Under the pieces are notes generated by a model, which ran no database searches, was not told the origin of the DNA, and worked only from the letters and a program-made list of their open reading frames with translations. The position numbers and the translations under genes are program-made. From contig JAWWNJ010000039.1 in assembly GCA_037176885.1 (NCBI GenBank), forward strand, positions 930,001 through 994,000: a stretch of 64,000 bases of DNA, read 5' to 3'. Shown in pieces: positions 10,466-19,506 of the stretch; position 1 is the stretch's first letter, and every line of letters starts with the position of its first letter. Origin of the DNA: Favolaschia claudopus. Its lineage: Eukaryota; Basidiomycota; Agaricomycetes; Agaricales; Mycenaceae.

Positions 10466-11959
10466 TCAAAAATAAGCAGAATTAGAAGCATCGCACCGAG
10501 AACATTGCAAAGATACACGACAAATATCACCGTACACATTCAAAGAGCGACGAACGGGCCACTGTATGTGATGAACAACTTCTGACAACGCGTTATATGG
10601 ATACAAAGACTTCGTAGGAACCTTGGGCCGGTAAGCCGCTGCATTGCCTATATGCAGGTTGTCGGGGACAAGCTGGACAACTTCGAGATGGCGAAGAGCG
10701 GAACCTAAAGTAGAACGATCCAACAGGCCAACATACAAATCAGCCCAATCGCGTGCTTCCACACACAAAAAGAGCAAGTGGGGCATGACGAGACGCACTC
10801 GAGCCGTAGGAGCGTCAGGGGCAAAGCCCAGCGCCGCAAAACAAGGCGCTCCCCCCAACGACGACAGGTCAAGAGACACGACTTGACGGAAGGTGGAATA
10901 CAGATAGCGGATGAGGTCGTATTCGCGGAGGTAACCCGACAAAACGACATAAGAGGCGTCTAGCCGAATAGACGCCTCTTTATACGTTCGCAGGTCGCGA
11001 TCACCATGGAAATAAAGATGTAGGTGCTCCAAAAGCGGGAAGCGCAAAAGCGCGACAACATCCATATTGAGCCGGGTAGCTTCTGGGTACCGATCATCGA
11101 TATTGACACGGAGCTTGCGAAGGGACGACACAGAGACAGGAACCGGACGGGTGTTCAAATCACCGCGACGATGTGCGCCGACATTCCGAAATTCGAGCTC
11201 CTCCAGACGAGAGGCTTGGCGAAAGAACGTCATCAGGTCGTCCAGATAAGGCCAGGCTTCGGGAGGTAGGTTGACCAAGCGCAGCACGCGCAACGCGGGG
11301 CAGTCTCTGTAAGAAAGACTGTAAACGCCGAAACCTTCAAATCTCACAACAGAGAGTGACGGAAGGCGAGGGAAGAAGGACGAAGGAGATACGACACAGT
11401 AACGTTCGCCGTAATCCCCTGCAAGACAAATGACGTGGATGTCGGAAAATAGAAGGTGGTCCCGAGACGAGGTAGAAACCATGTTGAAAACGTGGCGCAC
11501 AGTGGAAGGGAAAGGTGACAAAACGGTCAACGAAGACCAGAAAGGCATGCAGCGCAAAGAAGCGTCGAACGCGTTCATGAAACGCGACGAGCGCGTGCCC
11601 GGTTGTGAAGGGAGGAGATCACCATCTTCATCGTATGTTGCATTCGGATCACCATCCACAACGAAGACGTCCATAGCACGTTGAGCGTTCTTCTCGATGA
11701 AGCAGGCTACGGAATCTCGCGTAGAACGCAGGTCAACGCGGAGGGTTTTCCAGAAAGGGGGGTACGCCGATGCTACCACGTTGAAAGTGGAGCAGACCAA
11801 TCGAAGACAACTGCGTGAGCGGCAGAGCTGTTCAGAACCCGCAAACACGTCCACTAGAAGGTGATCCAGCACCAAGAACCATAGTTCGAGCGGCAGTCGC
11901 TCAGCAGAAGAAAGGATAACTCCTGAAGGCGATGAGGAAATAAACCTACAACGAAACAA
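10466..11959 (-). CDS. F-box/LRR-like protein
   Basis: Intact 497-residue frame. The F-box is at residues 18-75 (SAERLPLELWFLVLDHLL...LRLVCSTFNVVASAYPPFW, the classic LP-x-E-L...C-x-x-F/W...P-x-L/F-W pattern). Repeated leucine-rich strands follow (LPSLSVVRFEGFGV, CPALRVLRLVNLPPEAW, ASRLEELEFRN, LLEHLHLYFHG). The predicted role is as a substrate adaptor of an SCF ubiquitin ligase. A possible splice acceptor (CCTTCAG) falls inside the assumed N-terminus at about 11923, so the true first exon could lie upstream and the first 10-15 residues are uncertain. Confidence 0.72.
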   Translation of the reverse strand: MFRCRFISSSPSGVILSSAERLPLELWFLVLDHLLVDVFAGSEQLCRSRSCLRLVCSTFNVVASAYPPFWKTLRVDLRSTRDSVACFIEKNAQRAMDVFVVDGDPNATYDEDGDLLPSQPGTRSSRFMNAFDASLRCMPFWSSLTVLSPFPSTVRHVFNMVSTSSRDHLLFSDIHVICLAGDYGERYCVVSPSSFFPRLPSLSVVRFEGFGVYSLSYRDCPALRVLRLVNLPPEAWPYLDDLMTFFRQASRLEELEFRNVGAHRRGDLNTRPVPVSVSSLRKLRVNIDDRYPEATRLNMDVVALLRFPLLEHLHLYFHGDRDLRTYKEASIRLDASYVVLSGYLREYDLIRYLYSTFRQVVSLDLSSLGGAPCFAALGFAPDAPTARVRLVMPHLLFLCVEARDWADLYVGLLDRSTLGSALRHLEVVQLVPDNLHIGNAAAYRPKVPTKSLYPYNALSEVVHHIQWPVRRSLNVYGDICRVSLQCSRCDASNSAYF

Positions 11960-12461
11960 AGTACTTCACTGGAACGCGTCTCCAATCCACGCTCACGGAA
12001 GGCTTGCCGTACGATATCGACGACGGCGGCAGCAAGGAGAACTGAACATATTTTCCACTTCCACGCGACGAAGCTAAGTGAAAGCACGGCAGTCAGACGA
12101 GGGCAAAAGCAGCAAGACGATGAAACGCACTCCTTGAAGAAAACGGTCAAAGCAGTACGCCTAGACAAGTATTGAACGGCGTGGAAGCGGATAAAGGATA
12201 CAAGAAAAGCGCACTCAGAAGGAGGAAAACGACGCCCACATAGCGTCCCAGGCGCGAGGCATTGGAACAGGCAAGAGAAGACATAAAGAACTAAGATGAA
12301 CGTAGAAACCAAAGTCGAATTAGGCAAGTAATACAAACAAAAGCCAAACAACACTAGCATTCCATATAAGGAAAACAAATATATTTAGGAGACATTCAAT
12401 AAATAAAGGACTGAACAAACGCGTTCGCTCTTATTCGGGGAAGTTAGCATACAACACCCAA
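11960..12461. other. Intergenic between two F-box genes
   Basis: A 174-residue minus-strand frame overlaps this stretch (11854-12378), but it is rich in Cys/Phe/Leu/Ser without any domain, and I treat it as non-coding. It probably holds the promoter of the 10466-11959 gene and the 3' flank of the next F-box copy. Confidence 0.45.
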
Positions 12462-14092
12462 TCATAAGGAGGGGTAAGCAGGTACATCCATCCAATCAAC
12501 AGAATCCACATGTTCCCCAACAACAACCTCGTTATCGACAACCCTACAGGCCGCTAATGAAGACGCAGGTAAATCGATGTCGATACCAGGCACCAATAGA
12601 CACAATTCGCTGTCAAAATTGGACCAATGCCTGTGAAGGAGAACATCCTGCACGAGTGGCCACGGGAAAGGCCCAAGTGCCACGCAGCGCAAAGCTGGAG
12701 ACATGATACCGGCAAACAAAGCTGCTCGATGAAAACCACTCGACAAAGGTCGACGACGAGAGACGGGCGTCCAGCCTGGTCAAGCTGGGCATGCATCGAA
12801 GCAACACTTCAAGGGGGGATACGACGTAAAATTCGCAGCTAAACGGAGTGCCTCTACTTTCAAGAGGAGATGGCCGGCATGGAGCTCGAACGCGTCGAGA
12901 ACGGAGGGGTCGGATATGGACAACGACAAGCGCTGCAACACGGGGGAAGTGATGGGGAGACCACGAATATCGCGCGCCGAAAGGTGAAGGAAACATCCAA
13001 ACCGCTCGAGGCAAGGCAGGACAATCGACCGTCCGTATAAGAATACACGCGACCGCTAAATTTAGGAGGAGCTGCATCGACGTAATTGGACGGACAGGAA
13101 GACGAGGTTGGGACATGCGCGCAAGAAATCGTGTAACTCGATCAACCTAGGAACGACGATGTGGCTCATCCGAGCGAGACGAACGACAGTCAACGTAGCA
13201 CCAGATTGGGCCCAAGGCCAGACTGGAAAACCATAGGTAAACGAGACGCTAGACAGACGCGGCAACACGCCATTCGCCAGATAAGGGACCGCAGCACCAG
13301 GGACGGAAGGCATCAAGGGAACCATAGGCACGGCGAGCTCGAAACGAACGTCGACCAAGATAGGCAGTAAAGAGGTGTTCAAACGGCCCATAACGTCCAA
13401 GCAGGTAGAGGAGTGAGGAGCGCGAATACACAGCTCCCGACACCTCGGGAACTGCGGTAAAATTTGGGGGACCATGGTATCCAGAAACGCGGTGGACGAT
13501 CGGGCCTTGCATCCTACAGTCCAATTCAAGGGACAAGGAGACGGAAGCCGATCTTTCGAAAGAGAGTAGGACATCGGAGACGGGTGTGGTGTAATCGACG
13601 ACGACACAGGACCAGGACTCCGGGTCGCGGTCGATGACACCACGCCAAAGCCAGCAAACAGAGGCGACGACCTCTCGACGTCTGCTGGGGTCTCGGATGA
13701 GGAATCTCGGGCCGAGAAAGGCGAAACGAAAAGCACGGGCGAGAAGTTCGTTGGGTAAGACATGCAAAGGCACGCCGGGAGAAACTAAAAAGGAAGCAGA
13801 CAAATGAGACGAAAAAACATACAGAAAAAGAAATTCAAGCGTACCTGAGGCGGCACGGAGCACAATATCACGCGAAACAGCATTGACCGTCCCAGTGTCG
13901 GGCGCTGCACATGGAATTAATGAGAACATCACATAAAAGAAGAGGAGACGACTTCATACCAGAGTCTAAGGTAGGCCGACTGTCGAGGAGCACCAGGTCC
14001 CCGTCGGTCGAAGCGGAGGCACGCGAATCGTCTATGAAGAGAAAACGGGTGAACGGAGGCAAAAGGAAGTAGATACAACAGTTACCAGACAT
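12462..14092 (-). pseudogene. F-box protein relic with several frameshifts
   Basis: The 5' end is well formed: ATGTCTG at 14092, a 54-base intron, an exon SRASASTDGDLVLLDSRPTL, a second intron ending TGCAG, an exon DTGTVNAVSRDIVLRAAS, a third intron ending TTTTTAG, then the F-box exon (GVPLHVLPNELLARAFRFAF...VASVCWLWRGVIDRDPESW). After SLELDC (about 13525) the frame shifts to ARSSTAFLDTMVPQ, then shifts again after 13062. The C-terminal third is readable only by switching frames (LRCMPSLTRLDARL, then PALRCVALGPFPWPLV, ending at 12462). At least three lesions make a functional product unlikely. The three precise 5' introns show that it derives from a real gene. Confidence 0.65.
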
Positions 14093-14634
14093 AACTTCCA
14101 AGGAAACGACTTGAACGCAACGAAAGAAAAGCAAAGAACAGAGTTAGAGCTAGAGAAGAGTCAAAAAACACCCGCAAACACGATCGAGATACGACGATGG
14201 GCGAGGACTAATACTGATTTCATCAATAATTCGAAACAGAACACGAGGAAACTAACGACGACCCAGAATAAATTAGAGTCCGACATAGCAAGCCGCAAAG
14301 AAAATAGAAAGACAGCCACCACACGACTAGACACTGGCGACTAAAACCTGAAGGACGTGCAGCGAAAACGGATACTGAAACGATCCAGAACCAACCATGT
14401 CCGGGGAAGGTCCTCGGGAAAGGCTATCGAAAGACACCCCAAACCAAAAAAACCATAAAAAAATTAAGACAAAGACACAGAACGCAGAAGAAAGGAAAGT
14501 ACTCCCGAAACATACAACACGCCAACGCATACAAGAAGCAAGATCATCAAGTGAAAGCAAACAAAAGCAGACAACAAACTCAGAACGCTCGGCAAACCGC
14601 ATGCAGTTATCTACAAACTACACCCCGACAAAAG
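14093..14634. other. A-rich divergent intergenic region
   Basis: This lies head-to-head between the F-box relic at 12462-14092 and the one at 14635. It is extremely A-rich on the plus strand (14400-14560). No domain is found in any frame. Confidence 0.5.
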
Positions 14635-15992
14635 ATGCCCACGATAAACGACAAACTGTCCAGAGACGTTCTAGAGGAAATCTTAGACATCGCGCTGCTA
14701 GCGAACACTATCGAAAACACTGCGGCGACTAGGCAACAGACAAGCGACACATGCGGAAAGTGGCGCGATATCATAAAGGACACGCCGAGATATTGGAGGA
14801 AAGTGTTCGTCGGGCGACGCACTCAGCCCGATTTTCTGGATTGGCAGTTTTCCCAGAGCTCGGGAGGACCCATGCAGATTGAGATACAAGGGCGCGACAT
14901 CCCTCGAACTCACTGGCACGCCTCTACAGAACCCATGCGCGGCGCACCAGACATAGAAACTATGGCCAACAAACTGGAACGTTGCCTCGTTCCCGAGTTT
15001 CATCGGGTAGCGACGCTGACCGTGGAAGCCGAGCACATAGCGGACTGGATAGCCCTAGTCAAAAACACGTCTCAGTGCGCCACAGACCCGCCTTCACAGC
15101 GTAGAATTCACGATTGGCACGAAAAACCCCATACGCATGACTCTCGCCGACCTCGCCGCTATCTCCCGCGGAACGCAGATCCCCTGGATACCAACTCTTC
15201 CAGGATCAAAATGGCACAACATTCAGTCGCTGAAAATAAAAGACCTCATACCTATATCGGGAGAGTGGAACGCCCACGCGAACCTCACAAAACTAGAAAT
15301 CAAAGGCGCTCACACACGTACGAAAACAGGACGTACTCACTATGCTGCGGGCAGCAAAGCGCCTCCGCGAACTGGTGCTAGAGGACGTGATATTTATGAC
15401 GGACTCGGAGGCTTGGGAGAGGCCACGCATCACGGACATCACCCTTCACAGCGTGGAACGCTTGAAGTTCATGAATTGGGGCAACCAAACATGGAGCATT
15501 CTTCAGCATTTGAGAATGCCCGCGTTGAAGGTCCTGTCCCTGACTCTAATGGGACCAGAGACGTTTGGGGCGGTAGCGCCGACGTGCGGGCATTTGCTAA
15601 ACACGGTACAATACCTGGAGCTGAAATTCATTGGGACACCCGCAGATGGAGAAGCGACGATCTGGAAGGGGTTATGCGACGTCAAAACGATAGACATATC
15701 GCAGTCTATGTTGGAGACGTGGGACTCACTGGAGCGGTACATGGCCAACCAAGGAGACGTATGGCCGGAACTTGAAGAAATCCGACTGCGACGCTGCCTG
15801 ACCAAAAGACAAGCATCAAAGATTCTTCTAGCTGAGCATATGAGGGGGAAACGCGTGATAGCTTGGATGACGGAGGAGGAGGATGAAACCCCCTTTGCTG
15901 AAGGAGATGACGACTTTCGAGATGAAGCGGAACCGAGTAGAAGACACGACGAAAAGAGTGGAAGAGATTTGGCACGAAACGAATTAACATAG
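14635..15992 (+). pseudogene. F-box protein relic, two frameshifts
   Basis: From ATG 14635, MPTINDKLSRDVLEEILDIA... gives an F-box-like start with WRDIIKDTPRYWRKVF, the usual W-R...P-x-x-W ending. The frame is lost at about 15085, resumes as SVEFTIGTKNPIRMTLADL, and changes again at about 15310-15335 to LRAAKRLRELVLEDVIFM, running to TAA at 15992. LRR-like strands are clear in the last part (LQHLRMPALKVLSLTLMG, VQYLELKFIG, LEEIRLRRCL), and the tail is acidic (TEEEDETPFAEGDDDF). It is the only plus-strand F-box copy in the cluster, and its coding strand is A-rich, the reverse of its neighbours. Confidence 0.62.
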
Positions 15993-16496
15993 TATCAGAC
16001 TTCTAACACGACAATGAACCTCAGGCAAACTTGAAAGTACAAGAAGACGAAAGAGCAGAAGAAGCACACAAGGCCGAACAATTAAATTACCGAAAAAGGA
16101 GCTTAACATATAAACAGTACATAGTTTAGCATAGAAATGCGAAAACACGAGAATATTCCAAACCGGGGAGCTTAACGCAGATCTCACGTGGTGACTGATG
16201 AAGAGAATAGCCTTATATGAAGCGGAACAGAAAAAAAACCATTTCAAAACCCATATAAGGGAAAATAAAATCATCCAAGGCGACACGAAGACATTTCAAC
16301 AAGTCGACATGTAAGCACAAAACAGCCCATAAAAGGCAATAAAGCGCATGACACAAATCAAGATCTGATTTCCCATCTATGCAAACAAATAGACGAGGGT
16401 CTGAAAGAAAAAGAACGAATCCCTCCTTACGTCAGGATTCGTAACACGTGGCTACGCCGGCGGCCTTGCGCTCTCTTGCGCACCGCTCTCGATCTC
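15993..16496. other. Intergenic flank of the MITE
   Basis: A-rich DNA with no gene, followed from 16,430 by a more GC-rich segment into which the element at 16506 inserted. The join of 16496 to 17104 with one copy of CAGTAATAC restores a continuous empty site. Confidence 0.5.
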
Positions 16497-16505
16497 CAGT
16501 AATAC

Positions 16506-16635
16506 CTGTCTCGGTAACCCAGACGTTCTGAGAGCACAGCGGACCTGCGGTCCGCGATTGATCCGTACCACGCGAGTTCGGGTAAATTTGATGTGCGGAA
16601 GTGCTCTCAGAACGTCTGGGGGCATTTGGTGCCAC
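16506..16635 (+). repeat. Left terminal inverted repeat of the MITE
   Basis: 130 bp, the reverse complement of 16966-17094 with a single one-base length difference (five versus four G at 16618-16622). Confidence 0.9.
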
Positions 16636-16965
16636 AACACGCACATGCTGTCACACCCATTTTTCTACCTCTTCCCCGCCGATTTTGGTCCAAAATTTTA
16701 TGAGAGCACAGAAGGGCATCCATTCTTTGATATTCACAATTATTCATTCATTTTGGTGCATTATGTGTTGTTCTGGACCACTCAAAACCGGCACTTTTCT
16801 GTGCAATTTGGCTGAATGATATGTGATGGGTTTTGAGGACTGCTCAGAAAAAGCTGTAAGTTGCTGAGGATCATATGTAGGTATACACAACACATTCTGT
16901 CAGCTTTTTAAGGATGTAGGAAACCATTAAGGGCACAGTTAATGGACGGGGAGGCATAGTGTGAC

Positions 16966-17094
16966 GTGGCACCAAATGCCCCAGACGTTCTGAGAGCACT
17001 TCCGCACATCAAATTTACCCGAACTCGCGTGGTACGGATCAATCGCGGACCGCAGGTCCGCTGTGCTCTCAGAACGTCTGGGTTACCGAGACAG
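16966..17094 (-). repeat. Right terminal inverted repeat of the MITE
   Basis: 129 bp partner of the left repeat; it ends TTACCGAGACAG directly before the second target duplication at 17095-17103. Confidence 0.9.
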
Positions 17095-17103
17095 CAGTAA
17101 TAC

Positions 17104-18224
17104 TACCAACGTATCTCGCGCGTCCGCGCCGAGTATGCTCGCTCCGAAGTCCGACAGGTCCGAAACACGCGCACGTGACTTGCGGCAGTGGCAATCGCTG
17201 GTCGCCACAAACTGGCGCAAAATAGAGCGTGGGGCTATATCATTAAAGGAGGGGGTAGACATAAGCTACCTGAAGAACATTTCAAGAAATCTCGTGGAAC
17301 GGGGCACATTTGAATGTGCTTGAAAATGCAAGAGAAATTCCGAATATCTGGTCTGCTGTCCACAATTTGTACTTGTTTAGTGCACTTCTGAAGCGCTTTA
17401 GGGAAGGATTGCTCGCTTCGCTCGCAAATACGCTTTCACCTCGATATCTGTCGGTGCTGATATGGGCAACATATTGCCGTCAGTCCACTCCCGTCGCCAT
17501 TCACTTCTCGCAATTTGGATGATCGTTTTTGGAACTGCTATACCCTCAACGTTTAATTGGCCACAACATTCAAGACCCTGGCAGCGCGAAAAACCACACC
17601 ATCAACTGGATTGCGCGGTGAATTCTATTGCACCTCCTGGCTTCGAATTCGCCTCAGTATGTACTCTCAAGACCTCATATAGGCCTCATACTTACGGACG
17701 ATCGTGCAAACACTGGCAGTGCACGTTCTCTTGTCTCAACTCAGTCTAGCTTCTCTCAATCTCTCAAATGAAGAACGTGGATGGGCAGGTCCGATCCTCC
17801 GGTTTCCTAGCGTAAGTCTACGGGCAGCGTGCGCCCCGTTTCGACGGCTTTATGTACATGTATCTGGAACAACAACTTGGAGCTCAAAGAATCCACTATC
17901 TGTTGGTCGGAAGTTCTTATATGCTATGAAACATGTATCCCTCGAATCCCGGGCGCGCAAGCCAACTCGATGGTAGTCAGCAGTCACGGTCCTGTCTCTA
18001 CTGTATTTCTCGACATCAACCATGGCTAGCAGACTTGAACGAACTCCAAGAGATCAGCGGCAACCCGAGGACGCCCACAGCATAAAAATTGGTCAAGGCG
18101 CGGGATGTGGAATGATGCAAATGTCGTCCGTTTTGCGCCGCCACAATTATAGCTAAACGGTGGATGGCTTAAAGCCAGAATCAGCTGGCAATGGAACTCT
18201 CCATAACGGCTTTTCTTCTGTAGG
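17104..18224. other. Intergenic, no supported gene
   Basis: Short frames only. The start MLAPKSDRSETRARDL (from about 17133) looks protein-like but stops after about 60 residues and matches nothing I know. The right end presumably contains the promoter of the terpene synthase. Confidence 0.45.
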
Positions 18225-19500
18225 ATGGACAAACCAATCTACCACCTCCCCCATACTCTGCGTAACTGGCCTTGGGTTCGTCTCATGAATTCTCATTACC
18301 GTCAAGCCCAGGCGCAGTCAGTCGCTTGGCTCGAGAGTTTCCATCCCTTCTTCCCCCAAGTGCAGCATGTGTTCAACAAATGCGATTTCAGTGATTTTGT
18401 GTCTGACTGGGCTCATCATTCAATTTTTGACGATCTGTTCAGGTCTGCTCTCAGCGTTGACTTTCCCCAAGGCTTCTCTTTGTAAGACTTGTTGCAGATT
18501 GTGTCGATTGCGTCGGTTTTGTTGAATAATTTTCAGACGACTTGCGCAGTTGTTGTGATCTGATGCACACATTCTTTACGCTGGATGAGTAAACTGACGT
18601 GCTGGGCCCTTCGGATGTCAAGACCCTGTGCGATGCTACCATGGATGCCATCGAAAACCCCGACAAACCACGGCCGGAAGGCGAAAACATAATTGGCGAG
18701 ATCGCGCGACAGTAAGCTAACGCCTAAACAGCAAACCCTATGTTTCAAAAATCTTCTGTCAGGTTCTGGAGGCGCGCATCTGTTGATGTTCCTCGACCCT
18801 GTCAAGAACGCTTTGTTAACTCCTGGCGCACTTACCTCGACTCTGTTGTCGAGCAAGCCGAGCGTCGTTCCAAATCATACATCTGTACAATGAACGAATA
18901 TCTCGCGGCCCGCCGAAACAATATCGGTTCTGAGCCCTCATTTGTTTTTCTCGAGATCTCTCTTCAGCTCGACCTCCCTCACGAAGTTATGGAGCACCCA
19001 CTCATTGTCGCTCTCAACCGCGACACCACCGACCTGCTCATCTTGTCCAACGTACGTGTGCTCGTTTTCAGTTGTCATGGATGTCAAATCAGATCTTCTA
19101 TTAGGACATGTGCTCTTACAAAAAAGAGGTGCTTGCCAATGACGCCGCCTACAACGCTGTAACAGTGGTAATGGTCAACGAGCACACCGACATTGCGGGG
19201 GGCATTCAGTGGATCTCGGACTACCATGACGAGATTGTCGAGCGCTTCCTGCGTGTTAGGGAGGATGTGATCAACCAGAATGGCTTTCCGTCGTGGGGCA
19301 CGGATATCGACGACCAAGTGGCCAAGTACATCGACGGATTGGGTAATGTCACTTCCTTACCCTCGCACCGTGTCGCTTACTCCCTCTGGTATATAGGTCA
19401 ATGGATTCGCGGTCATGATGAGTGGAACTTTGGCTCCGGACGATACTTCGGTGACCGTGGCCTTGAGGTTCAGAAGACACGCGTCGTCGCCATCGTGTAA
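18225..19500 (+). CDS. Sesquiterpene synthase, TAA inside the Asp-rich motif
   Basis: Six exons (18225-18390, 18443-18481, 18537-18711, 18763-19051, 19105-19342, 19397-19500) give one frame of about 335 codons, typical of basidiomycete sesquiterpene cyclases. Family marks: RNWPW near the N-terminus, FNKCDF, the Asp-rich Mg motif, NSE triad NDMCSYKKE, and the RY pair GRYFGDRG near the C-terminus. Such enzymes ionise farnesyl diphosphate and cyclise it in the cytosol. The first Asp-rich motif reads FTLDE, then TAA (18590-18592), then TDVLG; family members carry a Tyr or other residue there, so one base change separates this from an intact enzyme. All splice sites and the other catalytic motifs are intact, so the stop is recent or a sequence error. 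No P450 or other biosynthetic partner is adjacent. The 3' end is 6 bp from that of the convergent SAP gene. Confidence 0.85.
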
Positions 19501-19506
19501 TTGTGT

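Larger units (their letters stand above)
16506..17094. mobile_element. Mutator-type MITE with nested hairpin ends
   Basis: A 589 bp element bounded by a perfect 9 bp target-site duplication, CAGTAATAC, at 16497-16505 and 17095-17103. The ends are inverted repeats of 130/129 bp (16506-16635 and 16966-17094) that match except for one G/C-run indel and start CTGTCTCGGTAACCC. A 9 bp duplication with long terminal repeats is the hallmark of Mutator-like (MULE) transposons. No transposase is encoded, so it must be mobilised in trans. Each terminal repeat is itself a fold-back: 20-base arms at 16518-16537/16601-16620 and 16980-16999/17063-17082, enclosing a GCGGACC-TGC-GGTCCGC hairpin. The 330 bp core has no coding content. 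Confidence 0.85.

Noticed and set aside
11854..12378. Minus-strand 174-residue hydrophobic frame
   Set aside because: Phe/Leu/Cys/Ser content follows the T-rich minus strand; no motif or membrane-segment pattern that stands out.
16558..16815. Small plus-strand frame inside the MITE
   Set aside because: Starts in the terminal repeat and has no transposase or DNA-binding motif.
17930..17970. tRNA-like string (TCGAATCCCGGG)
   Set aside because: The T-arm stem does not pair and no A box or anticodon arm could be drawn upstream.
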